DNA from: Deltaproteobacteria bacterium | Lineage (GTDB): Bacteria; Desulfobacterota; BSN033; UBA1163 | Reading direction: 5' to 3' | DNA length: 43,894 nt | Assembly (NCBI GenBank): GCA_016875195.1 | Contig: VGRY01000030.1 | Coordinates: forward strand, 1-43,894 | Part shown: positions 6,985 to 15,035 of the stretch, piece by piece | Layout of the letters: each line of letters opens with the position of its first letter | Numbering within the stretch: position 1 is the first letter of the stretch | The notes under the pieces: generated by a model | The model's input: only the letters and a program-made list of their open reading frames with translations | Told to the model about the DNA's origin: nothing | The model's database searches: none | Program-made: the position numbers and the translations under genes

Positions 6985-8093
6985 TTTGACCCCTCCGGCG
7001 AGATTCTCGCCGATTCTGATAAAATCTCTTTCTGCAGAGAATCCTGTTCTACTTTCTTTTCTGAAGGGATCGGAGCGATCGATGGTGATTTCTTATCTTC
7101 AATCCGCAGGTAAATCTTTTCAAATTTCTGATTGATTACGTCTCGTGCTCCCTGAAGGGAAAGGGATCGGTCATGGTTTAGAAGAATCATCGCCACCAAT
7201 AAAAAGATCAAGATAATAAGAAGAGAGGCACGCAAGGGTGTAAATTGTTTTAAATAAGCGGGGATACGGAAGGCCCCAGTGGCTGATTCTTCTCCTCCCA
7301 AATCCTTTTTAGCCTTTAAGACGACCTCTTTGTCGATCTGATTGGTCTCATCCACAAAGCCCCCGAGCAGGGCTCGATCACAGATCAGGTTGATCAGCCT
7401 TGGAGTTCCCCCTGAAAAACGGTAGATTTCATTGAGCGCCGATTTTGAAAACGTAATGGTACCGTGTGAGCCGGCCACGGTGAGGCGCTGGTAAATGTAT
7501 GACTCTGTTTCTTCCCGATTGAGGGAGCGGATGTGATGACGGATGGCAACCCGCTGGTTCAACTGTTTCAATTTAGGAGACCAGAGTTTCTGGTTTAATT
7601 CGAGCTGACCGAATAAGATGATCTGGAGCATTTTCTCTTTTGTCGTCTCAAGATTGGAGAGCATACGGATCTGTTCGAGAACCGGTATGGAAAGATTTTG
7701 GGCTTCGTCAATGATGAGGATGACATGGCTATCCTGGGACAATTGTTGTAAGAGGAATTGATTCAGCGCATCAATCCGTTCCGCCTTCGTTCTTCCAATT
7801 GTTTTAAAACCAAAATCCTGAAGGATCGCTCTCAGCAGCTCCCCCTCCGCAAGATAGGAGTTGAAAATAACTGCCGTCTTCACATTTTTATCCAATTTAT
7901 CGAGGAGACTCCGGCAGATGGTTGTCTTTCCGGTTCCAATATCTCCGGTGACTACCATGAATCCCTCTCTCTCCTTGATTCCGTAGAGGAGGGAATCGAT
8001 CGCGGTCCGGTGGCTCTCGCTCAGATAGAGGAACTGCGGGTCCGGCGTCAGAGCAAAAGGTTTTTCTTTTAAACCATAGAAGTCGAGGTACAT
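6981..8093 (-). CDS. mshM: ExeA/MshM-like AAA ATPase with C-terminal membrane anchor
   Basis: A 370-residue P-loop ATPase of the ExeA/GspA family, which in aeromonads helps insert the secretin through peptidoglycan. The N-terminus MYLDFYGLKEKPF is the family signature. Walker A is GDIGTGKTT (50-58) and Walker B with the family motif is VILIIDEAQNLS (about 123-134). Sensor and lid regions include FSGGTPRLINLICDRALL. One membrane segment lies near 290-310, then a charged tail. It lies directly after the secretin gene and overlaps the TPR gene, the order L-M-N known from MSHA operons. The gap before it (8094-8203) holds a tandem-repeat hairpin. Confidence 0.87.
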   Translation of the reverse strand: MYLDFYGLKEKPFALTPDPQFLYLSESHRTAIDSLLYGIKEREGFMVVTGDIGTGKTTICRSLLDKLDKNVKTAVIFNSYLAEGELLRAILQDFGFKTIGRTKAERIDALNQFLLQQLSQDSHVILIIDEAQNLSIPVLEQIRMLSNLETTKEKMLQIILFGQLELNQKLWSPKLKQLNQRVAIRHHIRSLNREETESYIYQRLTVAGSHGTITFSKSALNEIYRFSGGTPRLINLICDRALLGGFVDETNQIDKEVVLKAKKDLGGEESATGAFRIPAYLKQFTPLRASLLIILIFLLVAMILLNHDRSLSLQGARDVINQKFEKIYLRIEDKKSPSIAPIPSEKKVEQDSLQKEILSESARISPEGSK

Positions 8094-8117
8094 CTCTTTC
8101 CCAAAAGTGTTCTAAAG

Positions 8118-8209
8118 GGTTCAAGGATTCGAGGGTTCATGGGTTCAAGTGAGAATTTTAAAAATATTTTACTGGAACCCTTGACCCCTTGGCCCCTTGA
8201 AACCTATCT
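8118..8209. repeat. Inverted arms of GGGTTCAAG-type units (empty loop)
   Basis: The left arm (8118-8153) has degenerate direct units such as GGGTTCAAGGATT, GAGGGTTCAT and GGGTTCAAG. The right arm (8173-8209) is its approximate reverse complement, with units such as CCCTTGACC and CCCCTTGAA. The loop is about 20 bp and AT-rich. The arrangement lies between two cotranscribed genes and ends at the stop of the secretin gene. Confidence 0.7.
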
Positions 8210-9877
8210 GTTTTTTGTAACATCTTCCACTTTCTTTCCCACTTGAAGGGTAGGGGTGATCATGATCACCAGTTCTGCAATTCTCTTCCTTTCGGTTTTG
8301 TAACGGAACATCCCTCCAAGCAGAGGAATAGACTGTAATACGGGCACACCGACATGGGTGTCCTCTATTTTATCCTGCATGAGCCCGGCAATGATGATGG
8401 TCTGGCCATCCTGTACCCTTACCGTAGTATCGGTTTCCCTTACGCTTAAAAGAGGGAAGGTGGTTTTCCCATCGGGAGTTGCTTTCTCTCCAGTTTTTTC
8501 AGTAATACTGGGATGGATATTCATGGTGATGGTTCCATCCTCAGCAATCTGCGGGGTGACATCGAGGATGATTCCCACATCGATCGTCACGGGTTGAAAC
8601 GTCTGGACCACTGTTTCTCCTCCGGTGACCACTGCTCCGGAGATGAAGAAGACATCCTGGTTTCCTACACGGATGATGGCCTTCTGATTGTTGAGCGTGG
8701 AGATGGTCGGGCTGGAAAGCACCTTCACATCTCCCTGTTCTGCGATGGCCTGCATGATGTCTGAAAGCGCGACATCACCTGCCCCAACGGCAAAAGTCCC
8801 TCCAAAAGGCCTTATTCTAAAAGTCCCGGGGGTCTGGATCGTTGTTCCGGTGGTCGTATCAGTGAGGGTAAAGCCCCCTGTCACTCCTGGAAAGCCAGTT
8901 GTTCCCGCCTTATTCGTAAGCCCCCATGATAAATTGGAAAGGCGGGGCAATCCCTGAATCACCTTCCAGTTGATCCCCTCTTTATTCTCGTCCGAGAGGA
9001 TCACCTCAAAAATTTTCGCCTGAATGGTGACCTGACGCTGGGCGCTACCCTCCATCGCTTCAAGGAAGGATGCGATTTTATTGAGATTGGCCGGATAGTC
9101 GCTTACCAAAATCACGCTAGTCGATTTATTGACGATTAATTTTTTCCCTTTACTATCAGCCCTAGCCCAGGTCGTTTTATCTGGCTCTGGTGGTGCCGCT
9201 TTTTCATCGGCTCCTCCAAAGATAATGACTTCCAACCCCCTCTGGATTTCCTTCCACAGGTCCATTTCATCCACACTGACCAGGTCGCTAAATCCTGTTC
9301 TATTCCCTGTGCCCCCGATGGTCGTGGGAGTGGTGCTTCCAGTGGTGGTGGAGGTTCCAGGAATAACGCCGCTTTGCAGTCCCCCACCTGTCGTCGCATA
9401 GACTTCCCTCTTTCCACTTCTCCGGGTGGCAAGATAATTAAGCGTAAAGAGGCGTGTCTCCACCTGGGGTCTAATGATTTTAATGAATTTTCCTTCGATG
9501 CGATAAGTCCATCCCAGGGGAATAAGAATGGCATCGAGCGCTTCTTTAAGAGTGACCCGTTTAAGATCAATGGTCACCTTACCAGTCAGCTCCGGGTCGA
9601 TGACGATGTTATACTCGTCCTCCTTTGAAAAAGCGATCAGAATGTCCTGAATGTTCGTATCTCTCGCGAAGAAGGAATAGAGCCTCTCTGGGGCTTTTTT
9701 TGCCTCTTCCCTTTGGGGAATGACCAGTTCCTTCATTTTTTCTTCAGGAGGCGGCTGCGGTTTAGAGGGCTCCATTTTCTGAGAAGGCAGTTTGGCGCGA
9801 TCCTGTTTAGGAGGAGAAGCGCAACCCACTGCCCATAAGAGACACAGAAGAGAAATAAATAGTATTTTTGTTTTCAT
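8204..9877 (-). CDS. mshL: Secretin lipoprotein, MshL/PilQ-like
   Basis: The outer-membrane secretin that forms the exit pore. A lipoprotein signal ends in the lipobox AVGC (Cys19), and a Pro/Lys-rich linker follows. An STN/N0-type domain lies near 68-130 (for example TGKVTIDLKRVTLKEALDAI). A Gly/Thr/Ser-rich loop is near 160-195, an N1-like domain near 225-290, and the secretin beta domain near 370-550 with the conserved end VPVLQSIPLLGGMFRYK. At 557 residues it is the expected length for MshL. The upstream 127 bp to the PilP-like gene contain one palindrome. Genes downstream encode its likely assembly helpers (ExeA-like ATPase and TPR protein). Confidence 0.92.
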   Translation of the reverse strand: MKTKILFISLLCLLWAVGCASPPKQDRAKLPSQKMEPSKPQPPPEEKMKELVIPQREEAKKAPERLYSFFARDTNIQDILIAFSKEDEYNIVIDPELTGKVTIDLKRVTLKEALDAILIPLGWTYRIEGKFIKIIRPQVETRLFTLNYLATRRSGKREVYATTGGGLQSGVIPGTSTTTGSTTPTTIGGTGNRTGFSDLVSVDEMDLWKEIQRGLEVIIFGGADEKAAPPEPDKTTWARADSKGKKLIVNKSTSVILVSDYPANLNKIASFLEAMEGSAQRQVTIQAKIFEVILSDENKEGINWKVIQGLPRLSNLSWGLTNKAGTTGFPGVTGGFTLTDTTTGTTIQTPGTFRIRPFGGTFAVGAGDVALSDIMQAIAEQGDVKVLSSPTISTLNNQKAIIRVGNQDVFFISGAVVTGGETVVQTFQPVTIDVGIILDVTPQIAEDGTITMNIHPSITEKTGEKATPDGKTTFPLLSVRETDTTVRVQDGQTIIIAGLMQDKIEDTHVGVPVLQSIPLLGGMFRYKTERKRIAELVIMITPTLQVGKKVEDVTKNR

Positions 9878-9936
9878 GTCTTACTCCTTTTTATGGTTCT
9901 TTCGGTCTATATCTTTTCCCTATTAATCCCTCCCTT

Positions 9937-9959
9937 CCTCCCCTTAAATTAAGGGGAGG
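9937..9959. repeat. Palindrome of the CCTCCCCTTAA family
   Basis: CCTCCCCTT and AAGGGGAGG form a perfect stem around AAATT, in the gap between the PilP-like and secretin genes. Confidence 0.85.
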
Positions 9960-10004
9960 TAAGGTGGGGTTAAGGAAGGGAAATTATCAGGGGGGACATG
10001 GGGA

Positions 10005-10475
10005 TTATCTACCTTCAACTGTTAGTTTCACTGGACTCTGGTCCAGAAGGATTGTTCTTTTTTTACCTACCTTTTCCAAAATAACCCTGTCAGGCCAGAT
10101 CTCCAATACCTTTTCTCCGCCGATTGAGTCTCCAACGGTTACTATGGACCGGTCAATTGACGCCAATCGAATACGGTCGGATATCAAGACTGCCTTCAGA
10201 TGCAAAGTGGGCTCAACCGGTTTTATTTCGCTCGTCTTTACCTGTACTATGGGTTGAACCGTTTTTTCTTCTTTTACTGGTGTCTCCTTAGAGAGGAGGC
10301 GGATTCCGGGAGGTATGGAGAATGGGTCTTTCCGTCCCTCATGAAATACAATAGTTTTCTTTTGGGGTTGTCCAAAGCTGAACTCTGGTTCTATTAAAAC
10401 GATGCCCGTCGTAGGCAAAATTCCTGTACATAACAGAGTAAAGGCAAACTTAAGTATGAATTTGTGCATCTTCAT
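10005..10475 (-). CDS. PilP/MshK-like periplasmic pilus accessory protein
   Basis: A 156-residue protein with an N-terminal hydrophobic segment (about 5-30) acting as signal or anchor. The motif GRKDPFSIPPG (about 46-56) is typical of PilP, MshK and GspC-like proteins that touch the secretin. The C-terminal half holds the small beta domain seen in this group: LHLKAVLISDRIRLASIDRS, then VGDSIGGEKVLEIWPDRVIL, where a residue-by-residue beta hairpin is expected. It lies 11 nt after the PilO-like gene and before the secretin. MshK is the positional equivalent. Sequence similarity across this family is low, so the family call is partly contextual. Confidence 0.7.
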   Translation of the reverse strand: MKMHKFILKFAFTLLCTGILPTTGIVLIEPEFSFGQPQKKTIVFHEGRKDPFSIPPGIRLLSKETPVKEEKTVQPIVQVKTSEIKPVEPTLHLKAVLISDRIRLASIDRSIVTVGDSIGGEKVLEIWPDRVILEKVGKKRTILLDQSPVKLTVEGR

Positions 10476-10486
10476 ATTATCCTCTA

Positions 10487-11053
10487 TTACAACGCAATGA
10501 TATACATTTTAAGCCCCAGGGTGACCTTTAAGAGAGGTTGTATCTCATCATTTCTCTGAATCTGAAGTCCTTCTATCTGGACCAGAAAGGGGAGTTCCTC
10601 TATCCCTTTCAAATAGGACTCCAATTTGGCGAAAGTGGAATGGAGAACCAGATGAACCGCCACCTTTCGTGAATCCTGAAGAACAGACTCTTTCTTCTCC
10701 TCGGACGGAGATATCTTCTCCTCAGAAGGAGAGATGGAAATCACCTTCATCTGAAGAGGGTCACTTTCCCTCGCCAGATGTCTCAGAAAAGCCCTGAATT
10801 CCTCGCCTCTGAGCGTGCGCTCAGAAAGTCCCTTCAATTCCTCCTCGAGTCTGATGATCTCAGCCTCTGCTGTTTCGAGACCTTTTGATAAAAGAGCAAG
10901 TTCGGCCAGTTTAGAGTCAGCCGCTTTAACTTCTCCTTTGAGCATGGAAATCTTGCGATTCATGGGTGTATCGAAAAGCCGATCGAATAGAAAAATGGCG
11001 ACAGCTACCAATACAACCACCAATAAAATCTTTTCTCTTCTTTTAAGTGCCAT
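10487..11053 (-). CDS. PilO/MshJ-like inner-membrane protein
   Basis: A 188-residue bitopic protein. A short cytoplasmic tail (MALKRREK) precedes one membrane segment (about 9-26). A coiled coil follows (about 36-80, KAADSKLAELALLSKGLETA and neighbours), then a C-terminal alpha/beta domain beginning near 95 as in PilO and GspM proteins. These form the periplasmic alignment complex between the PilM-PilN protein and the secretin. Its position, 20 nt after the PilM-PilN fusion and 11 nt before the PilP-like gene, supports the role. The family is defined more by architecture than by conserved residues. Confidence 0.75.
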   Translation of the reverse strand: MALKRREKILLVVVLVAVAIFLFDRLFDTPMNRKISMLKGEVKAADSKLAELALLSKGLETAEAEIIRLEEELKGLSERTLRGEEFRAFLRHLARESDPLQMKVISISPSEEKISPSEEKKESVLQDSRKVAVHLVLHSTFAKLESYLKGIEELPFLVQIEGLQIQRNDEIQPLLKVTLGLKMYIIAL

Positions 11054-11073
11054 GAATTAAGGTTTCTCCTCTT

Positions 11074-12786
11074 CTAATCCTTTCCCTTATTGGGAATGTC
11101 AATATCGCAGACGATATCGAATTCCGTGGCTAATTGATTATATAGTTTATTCTCATCCGTCGAAATCAATTTGACATGGCTGAAAAGAGGAGACCGTTCA
11201 AGTCCCTCGATGATCTTAGCCAAAGCCGTAAGGCAGTGGATATCGTTTCCAAAGGCCAGACCGGAGAGATGGAGAATACTCTTGGGATGACCCTGTGGCT
11301 CGGTTTCCTTTGATGCTGGAGTTTGAGAGGGCTTGCCTACGGGTTTTCCCCCTGATTGAATCTCAAACAAGGTCAGAGTCATGTTCCCGGGGATGACCTC
11401 AAGGACTTCTTTGAGTGCCTTTCGGTAGGGTATGGGTGGGGTGACCAAAGAGGGAAAGAGGGAGAGATCCTGTTTGATCTTCGCCTCTTTCTCTTTCAGG
11501 ACCGACAGCCTGGTCCTAAGATCCTCCAGCTTTGCTACCCTTGCTACCTTGTCAGCCCGTTCCTTTTGAAGAGCGGTCACTTGCCCGGTTTTATACCAGA
11601 TCATCCCCAGAAAAATAAGGATGGTCAGGATTGGAACAAGAATAAAAATTGCTTTCTCAGCGGGTATTTTTGACCAGAAAGGTTCTTTAACGGGTAGCAA
11701 TTCTACCTGCCGCGGTTCGGAGAGGGCAATGCCTGCTGCTGTGGTGAACATCGAGCCTGTTTCATCAAGGGCCTGTCCATTTACCCTTTTGGCGTCATAG
11801 AGCATCTCCCTGAGTGGGTTAAAAAGTTCCACAGGAAGGTGGAGTTCGCCTTCGAGGTAAGAGGCAATATTCTTCAGATGGGCGCCTCCCCCGGTGAGAA
11901 GGATGCGGTCAATCTTTTCTCCATAGAACTGATTTCGATAATAATCGAGAGAACGCCCAATTTCCGCTACCCATCTTTCCAACACGGGCCTCATCAAAAA
12001 GGAGATTTTTGAGAAATCGAGTTTTTCACCAGCCACTCGTCCTTCCTGGGCGCCAGACAAAATTCCTACTTCTTCTTTAATCCTCTCTGCCTTTTCAAAG
12101 AGGAAACCCATGTCTTTCTCAAAAGGGAGGCCATCCGTGATCGCACGGGTCAGGTCAGCTCCGGCCGGAGTCATCTCTCGGCTGAATTGGAGCGTTTCAT
12201 CTTTAAAAAGGAAAAGGCTTATCTTCTCCGAACCTAAATCAATCAGAGCGACTGTTTCCCCAAGTTTTAATTGATCCCGTGCGTAAAGCATATTCCAGAG
12301 GCCAAAAGCACTCACATCGAGATGAGTGACCTGAAGCCCGGCAACATTGGCAATGGAGAGTGTCCGGTCAATGAGGTTGATCGGGCAGGCCACGACAAGC
12401 AAGTCCAACTTTTTGGCCCCATCTTCGACAAATTCTCCAAGGATGTTGTATTGAATCCGTGCTGTTTCCACAGGGAAAGGGAGATTATCCTTCATCTCCC
12501 ACGGCAGTGTTTGAATTAACTCTTTTTTAGGAATGGAGGGTAGGGTCATCCGTCTGATATGGATTCCTGAGCCGGAAACGGTAAGCCTTACCTTCTTTGT
12601 TCTGATGTCGGTTTCTTCAATTAAGTCTTTGAGAAGGATGGAGAGGGAGTTGATATCCTCCTTGTCAATGGACTGGGGAATTCTCTTCAGCCCTAAACAG
12701 GTTAGAAAAGGCCCCTTAGCAGTCTTTTCCATTCCCACCAACTTGATCGAATGAGACCCAATGTCCAACCCGATTGTTTCTGTCAT
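11074..12786 (-). CDS. PilM-PilN fusion protein (MshI/GspL-like)
   Basis: A 570-residue protein joining two functions usually split in type IVa pilus operons. Residues 1-350 form an actin-like PilM domain with the phosphate motif GLDIGSHSIKLVG (5-17), VALIDLGSEKISLFLF, and ILLTGGGAHLKNI. A Glu/Pro-rich stretch leads to one membrane segment (about 376-396). After it come a coiled coil (TALQKERADKVARVAKLEDL) and a PilN-like periplasmic domain to the C-terminus. The same order is seen in GspL and MshI families. It is predicted to link the cytoplasmic ATPase to the periplasmic PilO/PilP-like proteins. The ATG at 12786 is followed by the expected PilM start, so the start is secure. Confidence 0.87.
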   Translation of the reverse strand: MTETIGLDIGSHSIKLVGMEKTAKGPFLTCLGLKRIPQSIDKEDINSLSILLKDLIEETDIRTKKVRLTVSGSGIHIRRMTLPSIPKKELIQTLPWEMKDNLPFPVETARIQYNILGEFVEDGAKKLDLLVVACPINLIDRTLSIANVAGLQVTHLDVSAFGLWNMLYARDQLKLGETVALIDLGSEKISLFLFKDETLQFSREMTPAGADLTRAITDGLPFEKDMGFLFEKAERIKEEVGILSGAQEGRVAGEKLDFSKISFLMRPVLERWVAEIGRSLDYYRNQFYGEKIDRILLTGGGAHLKNIASYLEGELHLPVELFNPLREMLYDAKRVNGQALDETGSMFTTAAGIALSEPRQVELLPVKEPFWSKIPAEKAIFILVPILTILIFLGMIWYKTGQVTALQKERADKVARVAKLEDLRTRLSVLKEKEAKIKQDLSLFPSLVTPPIPYRKALKEVLEVIPGNMTLTLFEIQSGGKPVGKPSQTPASKETEPQGHPKSILHLSGLAFGNDIHCLTALAKIIEGLERSPLFSHVKLISTDENKLYNQLATEFDIVCDIDIPNKGKD

Positions 12787-12855
12787 ATTAGTTTTGTCCC
12801 TTTATTGTGTTTTACTCTTTCACTGTCCTTCATCAGACAGGCTACATTTTTTCTG

Positions 12856-13734
12856 CTATAGGCAAGGAAGCAACGCGCCTCCCAAGTCGAACTCGTAAGG
12901 TTCTCCTGTTCCGGTGTAAAAAGTAATGATAATATTTCCTGTAACATATGGATTGAACCAATAAACATCTATTCGAATAACCTGATTGGGGATAATTACT
13001 TGGTTATTCCCTCCACGATTCAAATTTTGTCGAGGGTCTCCGTTCCAGTAATTACCAAAAAATTTCTGAGTTCCATCCATATGAATTTCTCGTATGCGAG
13101 TGCTTGACGAGTCACTCCATGTTGCAGTGAAAGCTGTGAGGGTGACATTAGAACTCCCAATGTTTTTTATAAAGAAACGTGCCCTTTGGCCTCCAAGCGT
13201 CCAACAGGGAGATGGAGAACCTGGATCTAGGACCAACTGCTTTACTAGAAAACTAGTAAAATTAGATACAACGATTCTCCTTTGGCTGGTGTTTGGGATT
13301 TCACCGATGGATGTGAGCCGATCCGTAGGAGCGGGTTCATAACTGATTGTGAAGCTTCCACGGCCAAGAGACCTTGAAATAGGATTACTGAGACCGCTCA
13401 GACCGTTGTCCGTTGTATATCGCACAGCGAACTCCACTCCTGATTGGGCTAAGAAAAAGGCTTGATTGGAACTGATGGTAAGAGCAATAGACTTCTGCTT
13501 GGTTGGGATGAGATAAGAGAAGACATACCCGATTGCCACCATCAACAGCATGACGACGACGAGGAAGAGAACGGAGAGGCCTCTGGAGTTAAAGAAAATC
13601 CCTCCCAACCTCCCTTTGCCCTCCGGGTCAGAGACCGCTCTGGGTCGGAGACCAAAGGGAGTGGAAATTAATTCCCCCCCTTTTTTAAAGGGGGAAGAGG
13701 GGGGGGTATGAATTTTTTTTGTTCTTTTTTTCAA
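12856..13734 (-). CDS. Pseudopilin-like protein, MshP/GspK/PilX type, with repeat-expanded leader
   Basis: A 292-residue protein with a type IV pilin-like N-terminal helix, RG|LSVLFLVVVMLLMV, after a leader of about 52 residues. It lacks the Glu at position 5, as do MshP and GspK-type minor pilins. The rest is a secreted domain with two Cys near its end and a hydrophobic finish. The start is TTG at 13734, overlapping the previous stop (TTGA) and preceded by an AGAGGA ribosome binding site. After eight codons the leader is encoded by dispersed repeats (13596-13704), giving an odd Pro/Gly/Arg-rich leader. If processed by prepilin peptidase the extra residues would be removed. I infer the role from position after three other pseudopilins. 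Confidence 0.72.
   Translation of the reverse strand: MKKRTKKIHTPPSSPFKKGGELISTPFGLRPRAVSDPEGKGRLGGIFFNSRGLSVLFLVVVMLLMVAIGYVFSYLIPTKQKSIALTISSNQAFFLAQSGVEFAVRYTTDNGLSGLSNPISRSLGRGSFTISYEPAPTDRLTSIGEIPNTSQRRIVVSNFTSFLVKQLVLDPGSPSPCWTLGGQRARFFIKNIGSSNVTLTAFTATWSDSSSTRIREIHMDGTQKFFGNYWNGDPRQNLNRGGNNQVIIPNQVIRIDVYWFNPYVTGNIIITFYTGTGEPYEFDLGGALLPCL
13596..13704. repeat. Composite of three dispersed repeats translated as pseudopilin leader
   Basis: Three parts are visible. First, 13597-13619 is an exact 23-bp match in opposite orientation to 29453-29475. Second, 13618-13651 holds two head-to-tail copies of a GGGTC/GAGAC unit, matching in their diagnostic bases the two borders of the GIY-YIG unit at 17048 and 17299. 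Third, 13674-13694 is a C-rich/T-A/G-rich palindrome. All of it is read through in frame in the gene above. Confidence 0.8.
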
Positions 13735-14363
13735 CTGCTGGGTTCCTCTCGCCAGTTATCGTAATAATTCTTGTAAGTTGAACTCTTAACAAAATTTTTT
13801 GGATAGACCTTTGTCTGTAAAGTTACATTCTCACCGCTTGCTAATGAAAGAGTAAACGACAAAGTAATCTCATTTTCATTGTTGGTAGCTACTGCCCCCC
13901 GGGTCACTGTGAATGAAGACACATTTGAGGCAAGTGGACTTGTCGCCGCAGGGGATGTCTTAACTTTTTGAAGGGTTGAGCCGGTTAACTGGAAGGTGAG
14001 GGTTTCGTTAAGTCCATCCTGGGCTGTGGCGTTGGTTCTCTGGAAAACGATGGTATTGCCCGAGCCTCCTGCGGCAGGCGTGGTGATGCTTCTTGCATCC
14101 CGAATATCTCTGACCATTCTCTCGAGCGCCAGTTTTCCCTCGTCGAAAAGGGTTTTTTGATTGACCGTCATTGTATAGACTTTCAAACTATTAATCAAGA
14201 AATAAATCATAATACCCGAAGCGATCGATAAAATGACGATCACCACAATGATTTCGATGAGGGTGAAACCCTCGATACCGAAAGTTCGGAGTTCGGAGTT
14301 CGGAGTTCGGAGTTTTTTTGAAATATATTTATACGGACTGAATATGTTCATCATCTTTTTCAT
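13731..14363 (-). CDS. Pseudopilin, GspJ/MshO-like, with repeat in the leader
   Basis: A prepilin-like protein with the cleavage motif EG|FTLIEIIVVIVILSI, including Glu at position 5, followed by a secreted domain (DEGKLALERMVRDIRDARSI is typical of GspJ/MshO). I prefer the ATG at 14363, which has GGAG just upstream. The frame also opens at 14438, but that start has no ribosome binding site and overlaps the previous gene. With the chosen start the protein has 210 residues and the leader 32. Part of the leader (KLRTPNSELRTFG) is encoded by GTTCGGA tandem units (14282-14313). The stop overlaps the TTG of the next gene. Confidence 0.8.
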   Translation of the reverse strand: MKKMMNIFSPYKYISKKLRTPNSELRTFGIEGFTLIEIIVVIVILSIASGIMIYFLINSLKVYTMTVNQKTLFDEGKLALERMVRDIRDARSITTPAAGGSGNTIVFQRTNATAQDGLNETLTFQLTGSTLQKVKTSPAATSPLASNVSSFTVTRGAVATNNENEITLSFTLSLASGENVTLQTKVYPKNFVKSSTYKNYYDNWREEPSS

Positions 14364-14397
14364 TTTCTCCGAACTACGAAATACTTGCTCCGAACTA
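14282..14397. repeat. Inverted arms of GTTCGGA-type units around the leader of a pseudopilin gene
   Basis: The left arm (14282-14313) has four direct units of AGTTCGG spacing. The right arm (14368-14397) has TCCGAACTACGAA and CTCCGAACT. On the minus strand the right arm ends GGAG-AAA-ATG, so the repeat supplies both the ribosome-binding-like GGAG and the ATG at 14363. Confidence 0.75.
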
Positions 14398-14403
14398 TTT
14401 TCA

Positions 14404-14901
14404 TTACGGAAACCTTGTGACCACTGAATAGATTTCATAAGTGTCGTTTTGTGGATCGCTTACCCGAACTCTCATTCGTTTGTAATTTGTGTCTGGGCCT
14501 AAACTTCCTAAAGCATTGAGATCATTGTTTGGCACATAAAGGATTTCATATTGGCACTGGTAGCCAGAAGGTGGTGAAGTCTGGCATGCAGTAAGGTTAG
14601 TAGGATTGAGTTGTGGTCCACCATAATTGTATTTCATTCGGTATTCCATCTCCTCATGGGCGAGATACATAGCCTTGGTTGCCATTTCTGGCTTCTGGCT
14701 TCCTTTAATACCCGTTGCAAAGGGGACGATGATGACCGGCAAAAGAATCCCCGCCATCACAATGAGGATGATGACTTCGATAAGGGTGAAACCCTGTTGA
14801 AATACAAGTTCGAAGTTGGGAGTTCGGAGTTCGGAGTTTTTAAACTCTAATCTTTTAAAATGTTTTTTTAATGGTTTAATTGTTTTTCTCATCTTTGTCA
14901 T
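14404..14901 (-). CDS. Pseudopilin, GspI/PilV/MshD-like, with repeat in the leader
   Basis: A 165-residue prepilin-like protein. The leader of 37 residues ends QQG, followed by FTLIEVIILIVMAGILLPV with Glu at position 5. The mature part includes the MYLAHEEMEYRM segment typical of the GspI/MshD class and a Cys pair (CQTSPPSGYQC). Leader residues KNSELRTPNFEL are encoded by GTTCGGA-type repeats (14806-14837). The ATG at 14901 lies at the end of a repeat arm, GGAG-TAA-ATG, so the start is provided by repeat DNA; the ATG at 14892 is an alternative. It follows the GspH-like gene across about 130 bp of tandem repeats. Confidence 0.8.
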   Translation of the reverse strand: MTKMRKTIKPLKKHFKRLEFKNSELRTPNFELVFQQGFTLIEVIILIVMAGILLPVIIVPFATGIKGSQKPEMATKAMYLAHEEMEYRMKYNYGGPQLNPTNLTACQTSPPSGYQCQYEILYVPNNDLNALGSLGPDTNYKRMRVRVSDPQNDTYEIYSVVTRFP

Positions 14902-15035
14902 TTACTCCGAACTACGAACTCATTACTCCGAACTGCTAATTATTATCATTTTCTCCGAGCTACGAACTCCTAACCCCGAACTGCTAATTATTATCATTTT
15001 CTCCGAACTACGAACTCATTACTCCGAACTGTTAA
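14806..15035. repeat. GTTCGGAG/CTCCGAAC repeat arms, tandemly amplified
   Basis: The left arm (14806-14837) contains GAGTTCGGAGTTCGGAG. The right side (14903-15035) has about two and a half tandem copies of a unit of roughly 60 bp made of CTCCGAACTACGAACT, ATTACTCCGAACTG and CTAATTATTATCATTTT. Read on the minus strand each unit holds GGAG-AAAATG, a ribosome-binding-like site and start codon with a short reading frame. There are no unique spacers. Confidence 0.8.

Noticed and set aside
9136-9570. 144-residue leftward frame inside the secretin gene
   Set aside because: It is a shifted frame within a clearly conserved secretin; no ribosome binding site or recognisable domain.
14903-15035. CRISPR-like array
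   Set aside because: The repeats are directly adjacent with no unique spacers of constant length, vary in unit length, and no cas gene is in the window.
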